Part shown: positions 1-6,957 of the stretch, one piece after another
Layout: each line of letters begins with the position of its first letter
Numbering within the stretch: position 1 is the first letter of the stretch
Position numbers and translations under genes: made by a program
The notes under the pieces: model-generated
What the model saw: only the letters and a program-made list of their open reading frames with translations
What the model was told of the DNA's origin: nothing
Databases searched by the model: none
Source of the DNA: Faecalibacterium sp. CAG:74
GTDB lineage: Bacteria > Bacillota > Clostridia > Christensenellales > Aristaeellaceae
DNA length: 12,026 bases
Assembly (NCBI GenBank): GCA_000437595.1
Contig: FR899854.1
Coordinates: forward strand, 27,137-39,162
Direction of reading: 5' to 3'

Positions 1-2
1 AA

Positions 3-2081
3 AATTCCGCCCTGCTGAACGAAAATATTTCGCTGGGGAAACGGGTGAAATTTGCGATTCAGCATCCGGCAGTCGTTCGCACCATGATGGACAAAAACGA
101 AAGCGCTTTGCGGAACGCGGACAGCTGGTATTTGGCGGACGATGCCGGGAATGCCGTTTCGTCACGTTCACCGCTGCATACCGTGCTGGAAACCATTTTC
201 GGGCGTGACCATCACGCCATTTCCCGCTGGTGCTTGATTTGCGCGGCGCTCCTCGTGCTGCTGCTGCCCATTGTACGGCGGCAGAGCGCATCCGTGATGC
301 TCTGCGCGTTTCTGCTGATGGTACTGCTTGGCACGATTGGCTATCTGCCGCTGACGCTTGTGCTGACGGGCGGCATTGACCTGCTGACCGTGAAGCCGCT
401 GGCGTTCCTGCTGGGCGGTTTGGCGGTGCTGATGAGCTTCGCCTCCGGCGCGGTGCTCCTTCGCCGTCTGATGGCGTGGCTAAGCGTGAAGGACGCGAAA
501 TTGGCGCTGCCGCCCTGCTCGGCGGGCGCGTCCGGCGGACTGCTGGCGTATCTCCGTAAAATCCGCGTGACGCAAAAGGGGACGGTTGCCATTGTTGCAT
601 TGGTTTGCGTGGCACTCTGCTGCTGGCAGCTGCTTCCGACGGAACACATCGGCGGCGTGAACAACGGTGACTTTGGGCGTATGATGGAACAAATCGACCT
701 GTACTGGGCACAGCCGCAGCTCGATGATGAATCGACGCAGTTTGAGTGGGGTGTCGTCGAGAATTACTCCTACCGTGAGCCGTTCCATCCGGCGCGCTTG
801 ACCTCCATAGACCCCACCTATTCGCTGATTTTCCCGTCGATGCTCGTGCGCTTCATCACCCTGCTGACGGGCGGCAATTACTCCACGCAGGTGCAGGCGT
901 TCATCCTGCTGGCGCTGGTGATGGCGGCGCTGCTGCTGCTCGTGCACGACCTGTATCCGCTGCTGGGCAAGCTGACGCTTCCGGCAGGGCTGATTGTTGC
1001 GTGTATGCTGCTGGGCGAAAATTACCTCGCATGGTACAACTCGCTCTTCGGCGAAACGATGATTCCCGTCGGCTTGATGCTGACGATTGCCTGTACGGTG
1101 CATCTGGCGCTGATGCCGCGCGGAAGCCGGAAAAGCTGGCTGTGGATGATTCTGCTTGCCATCAGCGTGCGATTTCTCTGCACTGCCAAGGCACAGATGG
1201 CGCTGGCACTCCCGGCGGCGCTTGTCCTGCTGATTGTCTTTACCGTCTATCATCATCCGCAGGCAAAAAAGCCGCTGATTGCGTTTTCGCTGATGGGCGC
1301 GCTGCTGTGCGGGCTGGTCAGCTACGACACGCTCGGCGTGTACCGCAAAAATCAGGGGGTGTCCGAAAAGCAGACCATCTGGCAGAGCATGTTTTACGGT
1401 GCGCTGATGATTGCTGACGATCCGGACGCAGCCATGGAAGAACTGGGCATTCCAGCGGAAATGAAGGCGGACATCGGCAAACACGCGTACTATCCGAACA
1501 GCGAGTACGTTTATCCCATTGAGTCGGACGAACTGCAGGAGAAATTCTACGACCATGTGACGACGATGACGCTTGTGCGCTACTATCTGCGCCATCCGAA
1601 GGACATGCTGACAATGATGAACCGCGCGGCACAGGAATCCGTCACATTGAGCACGTCGTTCATGACCTACACGGGCGCGCTGTACAGCGACAATCGTCCG
1701 ATGCACCGCATGAATCTCTGGTGTAATCTGCGCAGCATCTTCGCGGCGCGCGCGTTCTGGGTGTATGTGCTGCTCTACGGCACGGCGGGCGTGTTCTGCC
1801 TGACGCTGATTTGCCGCAAAAAGACGCAGAAACAGACAAAGCTGCTGGCGATGCTGTTCCTGTGCGTGATGTTCGTCGGCGTAATGCAATATCCGCTGTC
1901 GGTCATCGGCAACGGCTTTGCGGACAACAACAAACAAATGTATACCTTTATGCTCTGCCACGACCTGCTTGTTGTGGCGGCAGGCGTGGTGCTTGTGCGG
2001 CGGCTGATTTCGGCGCGGCGCACAGCGGAAAATGCATTCAGGGAGGAAGCAGACCATGAGCCGCAAGAAGAATCTGCTTGA
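3..2081 (+). CDS. Large polytopic membrane protein, GT-C glycosyltransferase-like, tandemly duplicated (5' partial)
   Basis: The reading frame is open to base 3 with no stop, so the gene very probably begins before the window. A GTG at 45 is the first candidate start inside, but the similarity described next continues upstream of it, so I do not accept it. The protein is very hydrophobic, with many predicted membrane helices. The part up to about base 545 resembles the C-terminal third of the rest: a HP-x4-TMM motif at bases 63-83 recurs at 1593-1613, and a PL...LRRL(M/I) membrane segment near 348-480 recurs near 1893-2020. The repeat unit is about 510 residues, so the whole protein would be near 1,000 residues. 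After the first helix of the second module an NNGDFGR motif (about 660-680) sits in the first extracytoplasmic loop, where GT-C enzymes carry their acidic catalytic or metal residues. Inferred role: transfer of sugar from a polyprenyl-phosphate donor in surface glycan synthesis. Donor and acceptor are unknown. The next gene overlaps the 3' end by 26 bp. Confidence 0.75.
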   Translation, partial: NSALLNENISLGKRVKFAIQHPAVVRTMMDKNESALRNADSWYLADDAGNAVSSRSPLHTVLETIFGRDHHAISRWCLICAALLVLLLPIVRRQSASVMLCAFLLMVLLGTIGYLPLTLVLTGGIDLLTVKPLAFLLGGLAVLMSFASGAVLLRRLMAWLSVKDAKLALPPCSAGASGGLLAYLRKIRVTQKGTVAIVALVCVALCCWQLLPTEHIGGVNNGDFGRMMEQIDLYWAQPQLDDESTQFEWGVVENYSYREPFHPARLTSIDPTYSLIFPSMLVRFITLLTGGNYSTQVQAFILLALVMAALLLLVHDLYPLLGKLTLPAGLIVACMLLGENYLAWYNSLFGETMIPVGLMLTIACTVHLALMPRGSRKSWLWMILLAISVRFLCTAKAQMALALPAALVLLIVFTVYHHPQAKKPLIAFSLMGALLCGLVSYDTLGVYRKNQGVSEKQTIWQSMFYGALMIADDPDAAMEELGIPAEMKADIGKHAYYPNSEYVYPIESDELQEKFYDHVTTMTLVRYYLRHPKDMLTMMNRAAQESVTLSTSFMTYTGALYSDNRPMHRMNLWCNLRSIFAARAFWVYVLLYGTAGVFCLTLICRKKTQKQTKLLAMLFLCVMFVGVMQYPLSVIGNGFADNNKQMYTFMLCHDLLVVAAGVVLVRRLISARRTAENAFREEADHEPQEESA
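2040..2046 (+). promoter_or_regulatory. Ribosome binding site that sets the start of the second membrane protein
   Basis: AGGGAGG lies 9 nt before the ATG at 2056, inside the end of the upstream gene. An in-frame ATG at 2032 precedes this site and has no such site of its own, so 2056 is the better start. The placement suggests translational coupling to the upstream gene. Confidence 0.75.
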
Positions 2082-3807
2082 TTATCTCGCGCTGACGCTG
2101 TTTATCATGTGCATGGGCTTGGCGCTCAGCGCCAGCCTCGAATATGTGACGCGCGCGACGGAGCGGGAATATCTCGGACAGGGAATCTGGGTGCTGAGTA
2201 TGGCGGGGCTGTCGCTCCTTGCGCTGCTGCTGGGGCGGATTTCGCGCAAGTGCGGGCAGAAGATGCAGCCGCTTCCCAAAAACATCGTGATGATTGTGTT
2301 CGGCGCGGTGCTGGTGGGTGTTGGCGTGTATCTGCGCCTGTGGGTGATTTGGAACATCCCTGTTGAGCCGGATTCGGACTTTGAGACGTACTACCGCATG
2401 GCGAATCACCTGCTGAATGATACGCTGATGTCCGCCGAAGGAGCGGTCGACCGCCGCTATATCGCGCTCTACCCGCACACCATCGGCTTCCCGATGCTCA
2501 TCCTGTGGCCGACGTTTGCTATTTTCGGCGCGTCAGTGCGCAACGCGCTGTACGCAAACCTTGTGTGCAGTGTGATTTCCATCCTGCTGGCGGGTCATAT
2601 CGCACGGCGAATCGCGGGGCGCACGGGCGCGCTGGTGGCGGTGGCGCTGATGAGCCTGTGGCCGTCGCACATCCTGTTCAGCAACATGGTTGCCACCGAA
2701 CCGTCCTTCACGATGCTGATTCTGCTTGCCGCGGACATGATGACGAGTATTCTTGACCGCCGCAAGGGCAGCCTCTACGATGTTGCGCCTTCTCGGATGC
2801 TGGGCGTGATGGCGCTGCTGGGCATCGTGCTGGCGCTTGCGGGCGCAATCCGCCCGATGGCGGTCATCCTGCTGGCGGCGTACTGCGTGGCGCAGCTGTG
2901 CGTCACGGGCGACCCGATGAACGAAATCCGTGTGGAGGGCGCGCGCTACGCCACGAGTCAGCCAATCGTCTGCATTGTGCTGGTGATGGTGTGCTACCTC
3001 GTCACGGGCAGCGTCATCAACCGCGCAATTTCTGACATCATCGGCGAGCAGCCCGCGTCGGGGCTGTACGCGTCCGGCTACAACCTCATGGTCGGCTTGA
3101 ACACGCAGTCGAATGGCTTGTGGAACGAGACGGACAGCGAATTCTTCGCGCAGGCGTATGACACAGCGAAGTCCGCGACGGGGGCGCATCAGGCGTGTAT
3201 GGAAGTGGCGGCGCAGCGCATCCAGTCGGAGCCGGAAAACGTGCTGAACCTGATGGTCTACAAGTTCCGCGACCTGTGGCGAACGGATGATTTCGGCATT
3301 GACTGGAATCTGCTCTGGACGGAGCAGCAGGGGACACTGACGCCTGAACTGCGCAGTCTGCTGGAGAGCATCCGTCCTATTGGGCGCGTGATGTACATGG
3401 CGGTGCTCTTGTTTGCAGCGCTGGGCGCAATGGAGGCGTGGCGGCGGCGGCTTGCCCCGAACACCATGATTCTCATTTGTATGCTCTTCTTCCTTGGCAC
3501 GGCGCTGAGCCATATGCTGCTGGAAACGCAGGTGCGCTATCATTACAACATGATTCCGTTCCTGATTCTGCTGGCGGCGTGGACAGTTCGCTCGTGGAGC
3601 AAGACTGCCGCGGAGAAAGAAGACGTCCGCGTGATTTATGTGGATCGCCCCGAAAACGCCGAAGAGAAGAAAGACAACATTCATTTCGACATGGCGAAAG
3701 CAATTGCGGAAGGGCACATCCACGTCTCTGTGACCGAGAACGTCGCGCGCACGGAAGAAGCATCAAAAATGGAAGATTCGGCGAAAAGTAGTGTGGAAAA
3801 CACCTAA
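2056..3807 (+). CDS. GT-C type membrane glycosyltransferase (PMT/ArnT-like family)
   Basis: 583 residues from the ATG at 2056. Hydrophobic helices near residues 8-27, 44-61 and 76-100 are followed by a polar extracytoplasmic loop with PDSDFETYY (residues 105-113), then YPHTIGFP (139-146). Further helices contain ATEPSF (213-218) after SLWPSH (200-205). An acidic D/DxD-like motif in the first loop and a conserved Glu in a later TEP-type motif are typical of GT-C enzymes that use polyprenyl-phosphate sugars, such as the protein O-mannosyltransferase/ArnT group. The expected reaction is transfer of a lipid-linked sugar to an acceptor outside the membrane; acceptor and sugar cannot be read here. 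The last 70 residues or so (from about 514) form a charged, hydrophilic, Glu/Lys-rich tail probably in the cytoplasm, which is not usual for the family. It overlaps the upstream membrane protein by 26 bp and is probably in one operon with it. The TAA stop touches the first base of a foldback element. Confidence 0.8.
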   Translation: MSRKKNLLDYLALTLFIMCMGLALSASLEYVTRATEREYLGQGIWVLSMAGLSLLALLLGRISRKCGQKMQPLPKNIVMIVFGAVLVGVGVYLRLWVIWNIPVEPDSDFETYYRMANHLLNDTLMSAEGAVDRRYIALYPHTIGFPMLILWPTFAIFGASVRNALYANLVCSVISILLAGHIARRIAGRTGALVAVALMSLWPSHILFSNMVATEPSFTMLILLAADMMTSILDRRKGSLYDVAPSRMLGVMALLGIVLALAGAIRPMAVILLAAYCVAQLCVTGDPMNEIRVEGARYATSQPIVCIVLVMVCYLVTGSVINRAISDIIGEQPASGLYASGYNLMVGLNTQSNGLWNETDSEFFAQAYDTAKSATGAHQACMEVAAQRIQSEPENVLNLMVYKFRDLWRTDDFGIDWNLLWTEQQGTLTPELRSLLESIRPIGRVMYMAVLLFAALGAMEAWRRRLAPNTMILICMLFFLGTALSHMLLETQVRYHYNMIPFLILLAAWTVRSWSKTAAEKEDVRVIYVDRPENAEEKKDNIHFDMAKAIAEGHIHVSVTENVARTEEASKMEDSAKSSVENT

Positions 3808-3967
3808 TACTATTTCCAGATTCAACTGCGCCATCTGCTTGCGCCTTTTTCGTTCTGGCGTCCGCTCACTCCATTTAGCGTAGCGCTGCTACGCTGCATT
3901 TCGTTCCCGTTAGCCAGAACGAAAAATTCGCCGCGCATCTTGGCGCATTTTCATTTGGAAATAGTAT
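3807..3967. repeat. Foldback / MITE-like element 1 (161 bp imperfect palindrome)
   Basis: The ends are a perfect 12-bp inverted repeat, ATACTATTTCCA (3807-3818) and TGGAAATAGTAT (3956-3967). Further in, TGCGCCA (3827-3833) pairs with TGGCGCA (3941-3947), and TTTTTCGTTCTGGC (3846-3859) pairs perfectly with GCCAGAACGAAAAA (3913-3926). The centre is a small hairpin, AGCGTAGC (3877-3884) with GCTACGCT (3888-3895) around a 3-nt loop. The whole element can therefore fold end to end as DNA or RNA. A TA pair lies symmetrically at each end, so a TA target-site duplication is possible. There is no coding capacity and no U-tract as in a standard terminator on the + strand. It may be a non-autonomous transposable element or a structured RNA; the sequence alone does not decide. 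Confidence 0.75.
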
Positions 3968-3996
3968 AAAATATTCGCCGTTCTCGTTTCTGGCTA

Positions 3997-4025
3997 TTGC
4001 GAAAATTTACGAAAGATGATAGAAT
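3997..4025 (+). promoter_or_regulatory. Predicted sigma-A promoter for the c-di-GMP enzyme
   Basis: TTGCGA (3997-4002, 4 of 6 consensus) and TAGAAT (4020-4025, 5 of 6) are 17 bp apart. The site lies between the foldback element and the gene, 84 bp before the chosen start. The local sequence is AT-rich compared with the flanking genes. The leader from about 4032 to 4109 contains a GC-rich palindrome (4065-4074) but no recognisable riboswitch. Confidence 0.6.
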
Positions 4026-4092
4026 AAATTGAACAATGTGTGAAGAAAATTCACCGGCAAGGGTGCGGCGCCGCCTTTTATGACAATACAGA

Positions 4093-4100
4093 GAAGAGGG
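4093..4100 (+). promoter_or_regulatory. Ribosome binding site that favours the ATG at 4110
   Basis: The purine-rich GAAGAGGG ends 9 nt before the ATG at 4110. The in-frame ATG at 4080 has only a GC-rich stretch ending in CCTTTT before it and no well-placed ribosome binding site, so the shorter product is preferred. Confidence 0.55.
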
Positions 4101-4109
4101 ATTGCAGGT

Positions 4110-6815
4110 ATGACGAATCGCGAACAAAAGCTCCTGCCGTCGGCACGGCAGCTGACCTCCGTGCGTCGGACGTCGAACCTGAATTCCTTGACGGGACTGC
4201 CGGAGAGGCTGGACTTCTTGCGGCAGGTGCAGCAGCTGTTGACGGAGAAGAAACTGAACGGCTGGTGCGTACTGTCCATCGACATAGAACATTTCAAACT
4301 GTTCAACAACTGGTATGGTCAGGTGCAGGGGGACGAGCTGCTGCACACAATCGGGCATCAGCTGGCGCAGCTTGCGAAGGAGAACGACTATATCGCCGGG
4401 TATTTTGGCGGCGATGACTTTTTCCTGTGTATGCCGGATGATGACAAGCGGGCGCAGGCGGTATATGACCTGATTTTCCACTGCATCGAGGATTATCAGC
4501 AGCTTGATAGCTTTCTGCCGCTGCTGGGCATCTGCCCGGTAGAGGAGCACTCCGACGATGTCAGCGTGCTGTGCAACAATGCGCAGATTGCGTCCGGGGC
4601 GGTCAGGGGCAAGCTGAATCACCGCATCTGCCGCTTTTCCGAGCAGATTATGCAGCAGCTGGAAAAGCATCAGCGCCTGCTCAGCGACGTGCGCATCGGC
4701 ATCCAGCGCGGCGAATTTACGTTCTATCTGCAGCCAAAATGCAACAGCCTGACGGGCAACATCGTCAGCATGGAGGCGCTTGTCCGCTGGCATCACCCGG
4801 AAATGGGGCTTGTGTCGCCAAACAGCTTCATCCCATTGCTGGAAGAAACCGGGCTGGTGACGGATTTAGACCGCTACATTTGGGAGAGCGTCTGCCGCAC
4901 AATGAGCGGCTGGATTCGCGGCGGAAAGCATTTCGTGCCGATTTCGGTCAACGTGTCCATCACGGATATGAAGGCAATGGACGTTCCGGCGCACTTCCGC
5001 GAGATGATTAGGCGCTATGATCTCAAGTCGGAACTGATTCGCGTGGAAATCACCGAGACGGCGTTCGCGGAGAACAGCAATCTCGTGCGCGAAGCCATCG
5101 ACCGCCTCCACCAGTATGGATTTACTGTGCTGATGGACGACTTCGGCAGCGGCTATTCATCGCTCAATATGCTCAAAGATACGAACGTAGATGTGCTGAA
5201 GCTGGACATGAAGTTCATCGAGATGAACGTGGAGAACCGGCAGAAGGGCATCCAAATTGTGGATTCCGTTGTCAATATGGCGCACAAGCTGAATATGACG
5301 ATTATCGCCGAGGGCGTGGAGACGAAGGAACAGGTCGATATGCTCAAAACGATGAACTGCATCTACGGGCAGGGCTACTATTTCTATCGCCCGCTCCCGG
5401 TGAAAGATGCCGAGCGCCTGCTGAGCATCATTGTGCCGGAGGATTACCGAGATATTCAGCGTTTCTCCGGCGTATCGCCGATCCCTGCTGTGCCCAGTCA
5501 ACAGTGGAACACAACGCCGGAGATTGAGCGCGATGTGATTGCGACGCTGGACAGCGCGTATCTGCTGCTTGCCCGACTGAATCTCAATACGGGCGAATGC
5601 CAGCTGCTCAAGCGTACGCCGCCGCTGCCGGATACGCAGATGCCGTTTTCGCGCTTCAGCAACGATTTGGTGCGTCAGCGGCTGATTCACCCGGAGGATT
5701 TGGACGACTACCAGCGGTTTATGGCGCTGGCACACCTGCAGACGGAGATATTCAGCGGGCAGCGGCACATGGACTTCCGCTTCCGCTTGTCTGATGGCAA
5801 GCGCTTCAATTTGGCGGAGTTGTCCGTGCTGACCAGCCGCGGCTACACGCAGCAGGAGCCGTGGGTGCTGCTGTGCATCCGCCGGACGGACGACATGGTG
5901 AACATGGAAGCCGACCGCCACTATCAGCGTGAACTGGAATACTACTGCAACTGCGACGCACTGACGGGGCTGTTCAACCGCATGAAGTTTGAGAAGGATG
6001 TTTCGCTGCTGAACGAGGAACATCCGGACACCATCGAATGCGTTTACATCGACGTCGTTGGGCTGCACGAAATCAACAATCACTTGGGTCATCAGACAGG
6101 CGACAGTATGCTGTGCATGGTGGCAGGCACAGCGCGGAGCTTCTTCCCGAACGACCGGCTTTACCGCATCGGCGGCGATGAGTTCGTTATTCTCTGCTGC
6201 AACCGCAAGCATGACGAAGTGCTGCTGGCAGTGGAAAAACTGCGCATGACGCTGCGAGGCGCGGAATACGAGATATCCGTCGGTGTGCAGCAAGGCACGG
6301 GGCAAGAGAATGTGCAGAACATCGTCAACCGTGCCGAGGATGCTATGCGCCGCGACAAAGAAGCGTATTATCAGCAGAACGGTCAGGAACGCCGGATGCG
6401 CTCACTGAACGAAAAGCTGGATCGCCTGATGCAGGAAAAGCAGGATGCAGACCAGTTCATCCGCGTCATTGCGCCGGAATACATTGCGGTGTACCTTATC
6501 AACTTTGCGCAGGATTCCTTCCGCAAGATCCTGATTCCGGACTTCTTCCGCGACATGCTGGACAAGTGCAACGGCTCGTTCCGCCGCGCGATTCTGGAAT
6601 ATATCCGGCTCTATATAGCCCCGGAGGATCAGGAAGAGTTTGAGTCGCTGACATGCGCGCAGGTTGTGCGGGAGCGTCTTGCGAGGGAAGGCACAATTGA
6701 CGAACATTACAAGCGCAGCGACGGTATGCCGATTCACCTGCGGATTATGGCGTGCGACGGACTGAATAAGGAAGAAAGCATCTGGATTTTCGCGAAGGAT
6801 ACGGAGGAAACCTGA
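4110..6815 (+). CDS. Cyclic-di-GMP enzyme, GGDDF-EAL-PAS-like-GGDEF-PAS-like
   Basis: 901 residues with no signal peptide or membrane segment, so probably cytosolic. Domain order: a first GGDEF domain (about 25-170) beginning NSLTGLP with signature GGDDF at 100-104; an EAL domain (about 197-435) with EAL at 222-224, a DDFGSGYSS motif from 343, EGVE at 401-404 and the late Gln of QGYYFYRPLP at 421; a PAS-like region (about 470-600, with IHPEDLDDY); a second GGDEF domain (about 612-760) with DALTGLFNR from 616 and canonical GGDEF at 688-692; and a second PAS-like C-terminus (about 775-901, with APEDQEEF). From family knowledge the EAL part should hydrolyse c-di-GMP, since its catalytic motifs look intact. 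The second GGDEF should make it from two GTP. The first, with GGDDF, may be weak or regulatory. No RxxD inhibitory site is visible before either signature. The gene has its own promoter and terminator, so it is probably monocistronic. Net direction of activity is not predictable. Confidence 0.92.
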   Translation: MTNREQKLLPSARQLTSVRRTSNLNSLTGLPERLDFLRQVQQLLTEKKLNGWCVLSIDIEHFKLFNNWYGQVQGDELLHTIGHQLAQLAKENDYIAGYFGGDDFFLCMPDDDKRAQAVYDLIFHCIEDYQQLDSFLPLLGICPVEEHSDDVSVLCNNAQIASGAVRGKLNHRICRFSEQIMQQLEKHQRLLSDVRIGIQRGEFTFYLQPKCNSLTGNIVSMEALVRWHHPEMGLVSPNSFIPLLEETGLVTDLDRYIWESVCRTMSGWIRGGKHFVPISVNVSITDMKAMDVPAHFREMIRRYDLKSELIRVEITETAFAENSNLVREAIDRLHQYGFTVLMDDFGSGYSSLNMLKDTNVDVLKLDMKFIEMNVENRQKGIQIVDSVVNMAHKLNMTIIAEGVETKEQVDMLKTMNCIYGQGYYFYRPLPVKDAERLLSIIVPEDYRDIQRFSGVSPIPAVPSQQWNTTPEIERDVIATLDSAYLLLARLNLNTGECQLLKRTPPLPDTQMPFSRFSNDLVRQRLIHPEDLDDYQRFMALAHLQTEIFSGQRHMDFRFRLSDGKRFNLAELSVLTSRGYTQQEPWVLLCIRRTDDMVNMEADRHYQRELEYYCNCDALTGLFNRMKFEKDVSLLNEEHPDTIECVYIDVVGLHEINNHLGHQTGDSMLCMVAGTARSFFPNDRLYRIGGDEFVILCCNRKHDEVLLAVEKLRMTLRGAEYEISVGVQQGTGQENVQNIVNRAEDAMRRDKEAYYQQNGQERRMRSLNEKLDRLMQEKQDADQFIRVIAPEYIAVYLINFAQDSFRKILIPDFFRDMLDKCNGSFRRAILEYIRLYIAPEDQEEFESLTCAQVVRERLAREGTIDEHYKRSDGMPIHLRIMACDGLNKEESIWIFAKDTEET

Positions 6816-6821
6816 TTGTAG

Positions 6822-6870
6822 AAAAAATGCGCATCAGCATGATGAAAACACGGCTGGTGCGTGTTTTTTT
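6822..6870 (+). terminator. Intrinsic terminator after the c-di-GMP enzyme
   Basis: A 17-bp stem, 6822-6838 with 6853-6869, has all positions paired if G-U pairs are allowed. The loop is 14 nt (6839-6852), and the outer stem is an A-run against the U-run ending at 6870. The loop contains AAAACACG, which could instead pair with CGTGTTTT (6860-6867), giving a second, shorter hairpin with the same U-run. Because the stem is A-rich on one side and U-rich on the other, it could also work on the opposite strand. Confidence 0.9.
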
Positions 6871-6882
6871 ACAATTCAGTGA

Positions 6883-6911
6883 TTGCAGTTTGCGTGAAAA
6901 TGCTGTATAAT
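6883..6911 (+). promoter_or_regulatory. Predicted sigma-A promoter for the GH127-like/dusB operon
   Basis: A perfect -10 box TATAAT (6906-6911) lies 17 bp after a weak -35 box TTGCAG (6883-6888, 3 of 6). It sits directly after the terminator and about 46 bp before the GTG start, which gives a short leader of roughly 40 nt. Confidence 0.7.
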
Positions 6912-6944
6912 GTTTGATGGTTAATAATAATGAGGAAAGTATTT

Positions 6945-6950
6945 GGAGGA
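6945..6950 (+). promoter_or_regulatory. Ribosome binding site that sets a GTG start
   Basis: GGAGGA ends 7 nt before GTG at 6958. The in-frame TTG at 6943 overlaps this site and cannot use it, so 6958 is the likely start. An ATG at 6930 is in a different frame and soon meets a stop. Confidence 0.75.
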
Positions 6951-6957
6951 ACGAACT

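Noticed and set aside
45..47. GTG as the true start of the first membrane protein
   Set aside because: The frame is open further upstream, and residues encoded before this codon still resemble the corresponding part of the second module.
480..2066. Long open frame on the minus strand (528 codons) opposite the first membrane protein
   Set aside because: Its translation is rich in His, Arg and Gln with no recognisable motif. This is the usual antisense shadow of a GC-biased coding strand, and the + strand gene is clearly real.
2533..3723. Long minus-strand open frame (396 codons) opposite the second glycosyltransferase
   Set aside because: Same His/Arg/Gln-rich shadow composition, no ribosome binding site and no motif.
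4026..4109. Possible c-di-GMP riboswitch in the leader of the GGDEF/EAL gene
   Set aside because: The leader is only about 80 nt and I could not see the conserved GEMM core or its paired helices; only a short GC-rich palindrome is present.
3951..4796. Minus-strand open frame of 281 codons running from the first GGDEF domain into the intergenic region
   Set aside because: It is mostly antisense to the GGDEF coding region, shows shadow composition, and crosses the promoter and the foldback end.
5157..6305. Minus-strand open frame (382 codons) opposite the c-di-GMP enzyme
   Set aside because: Shadow of a gene with unmistakable EAL and GGDEF domains; its own translation has no domain.
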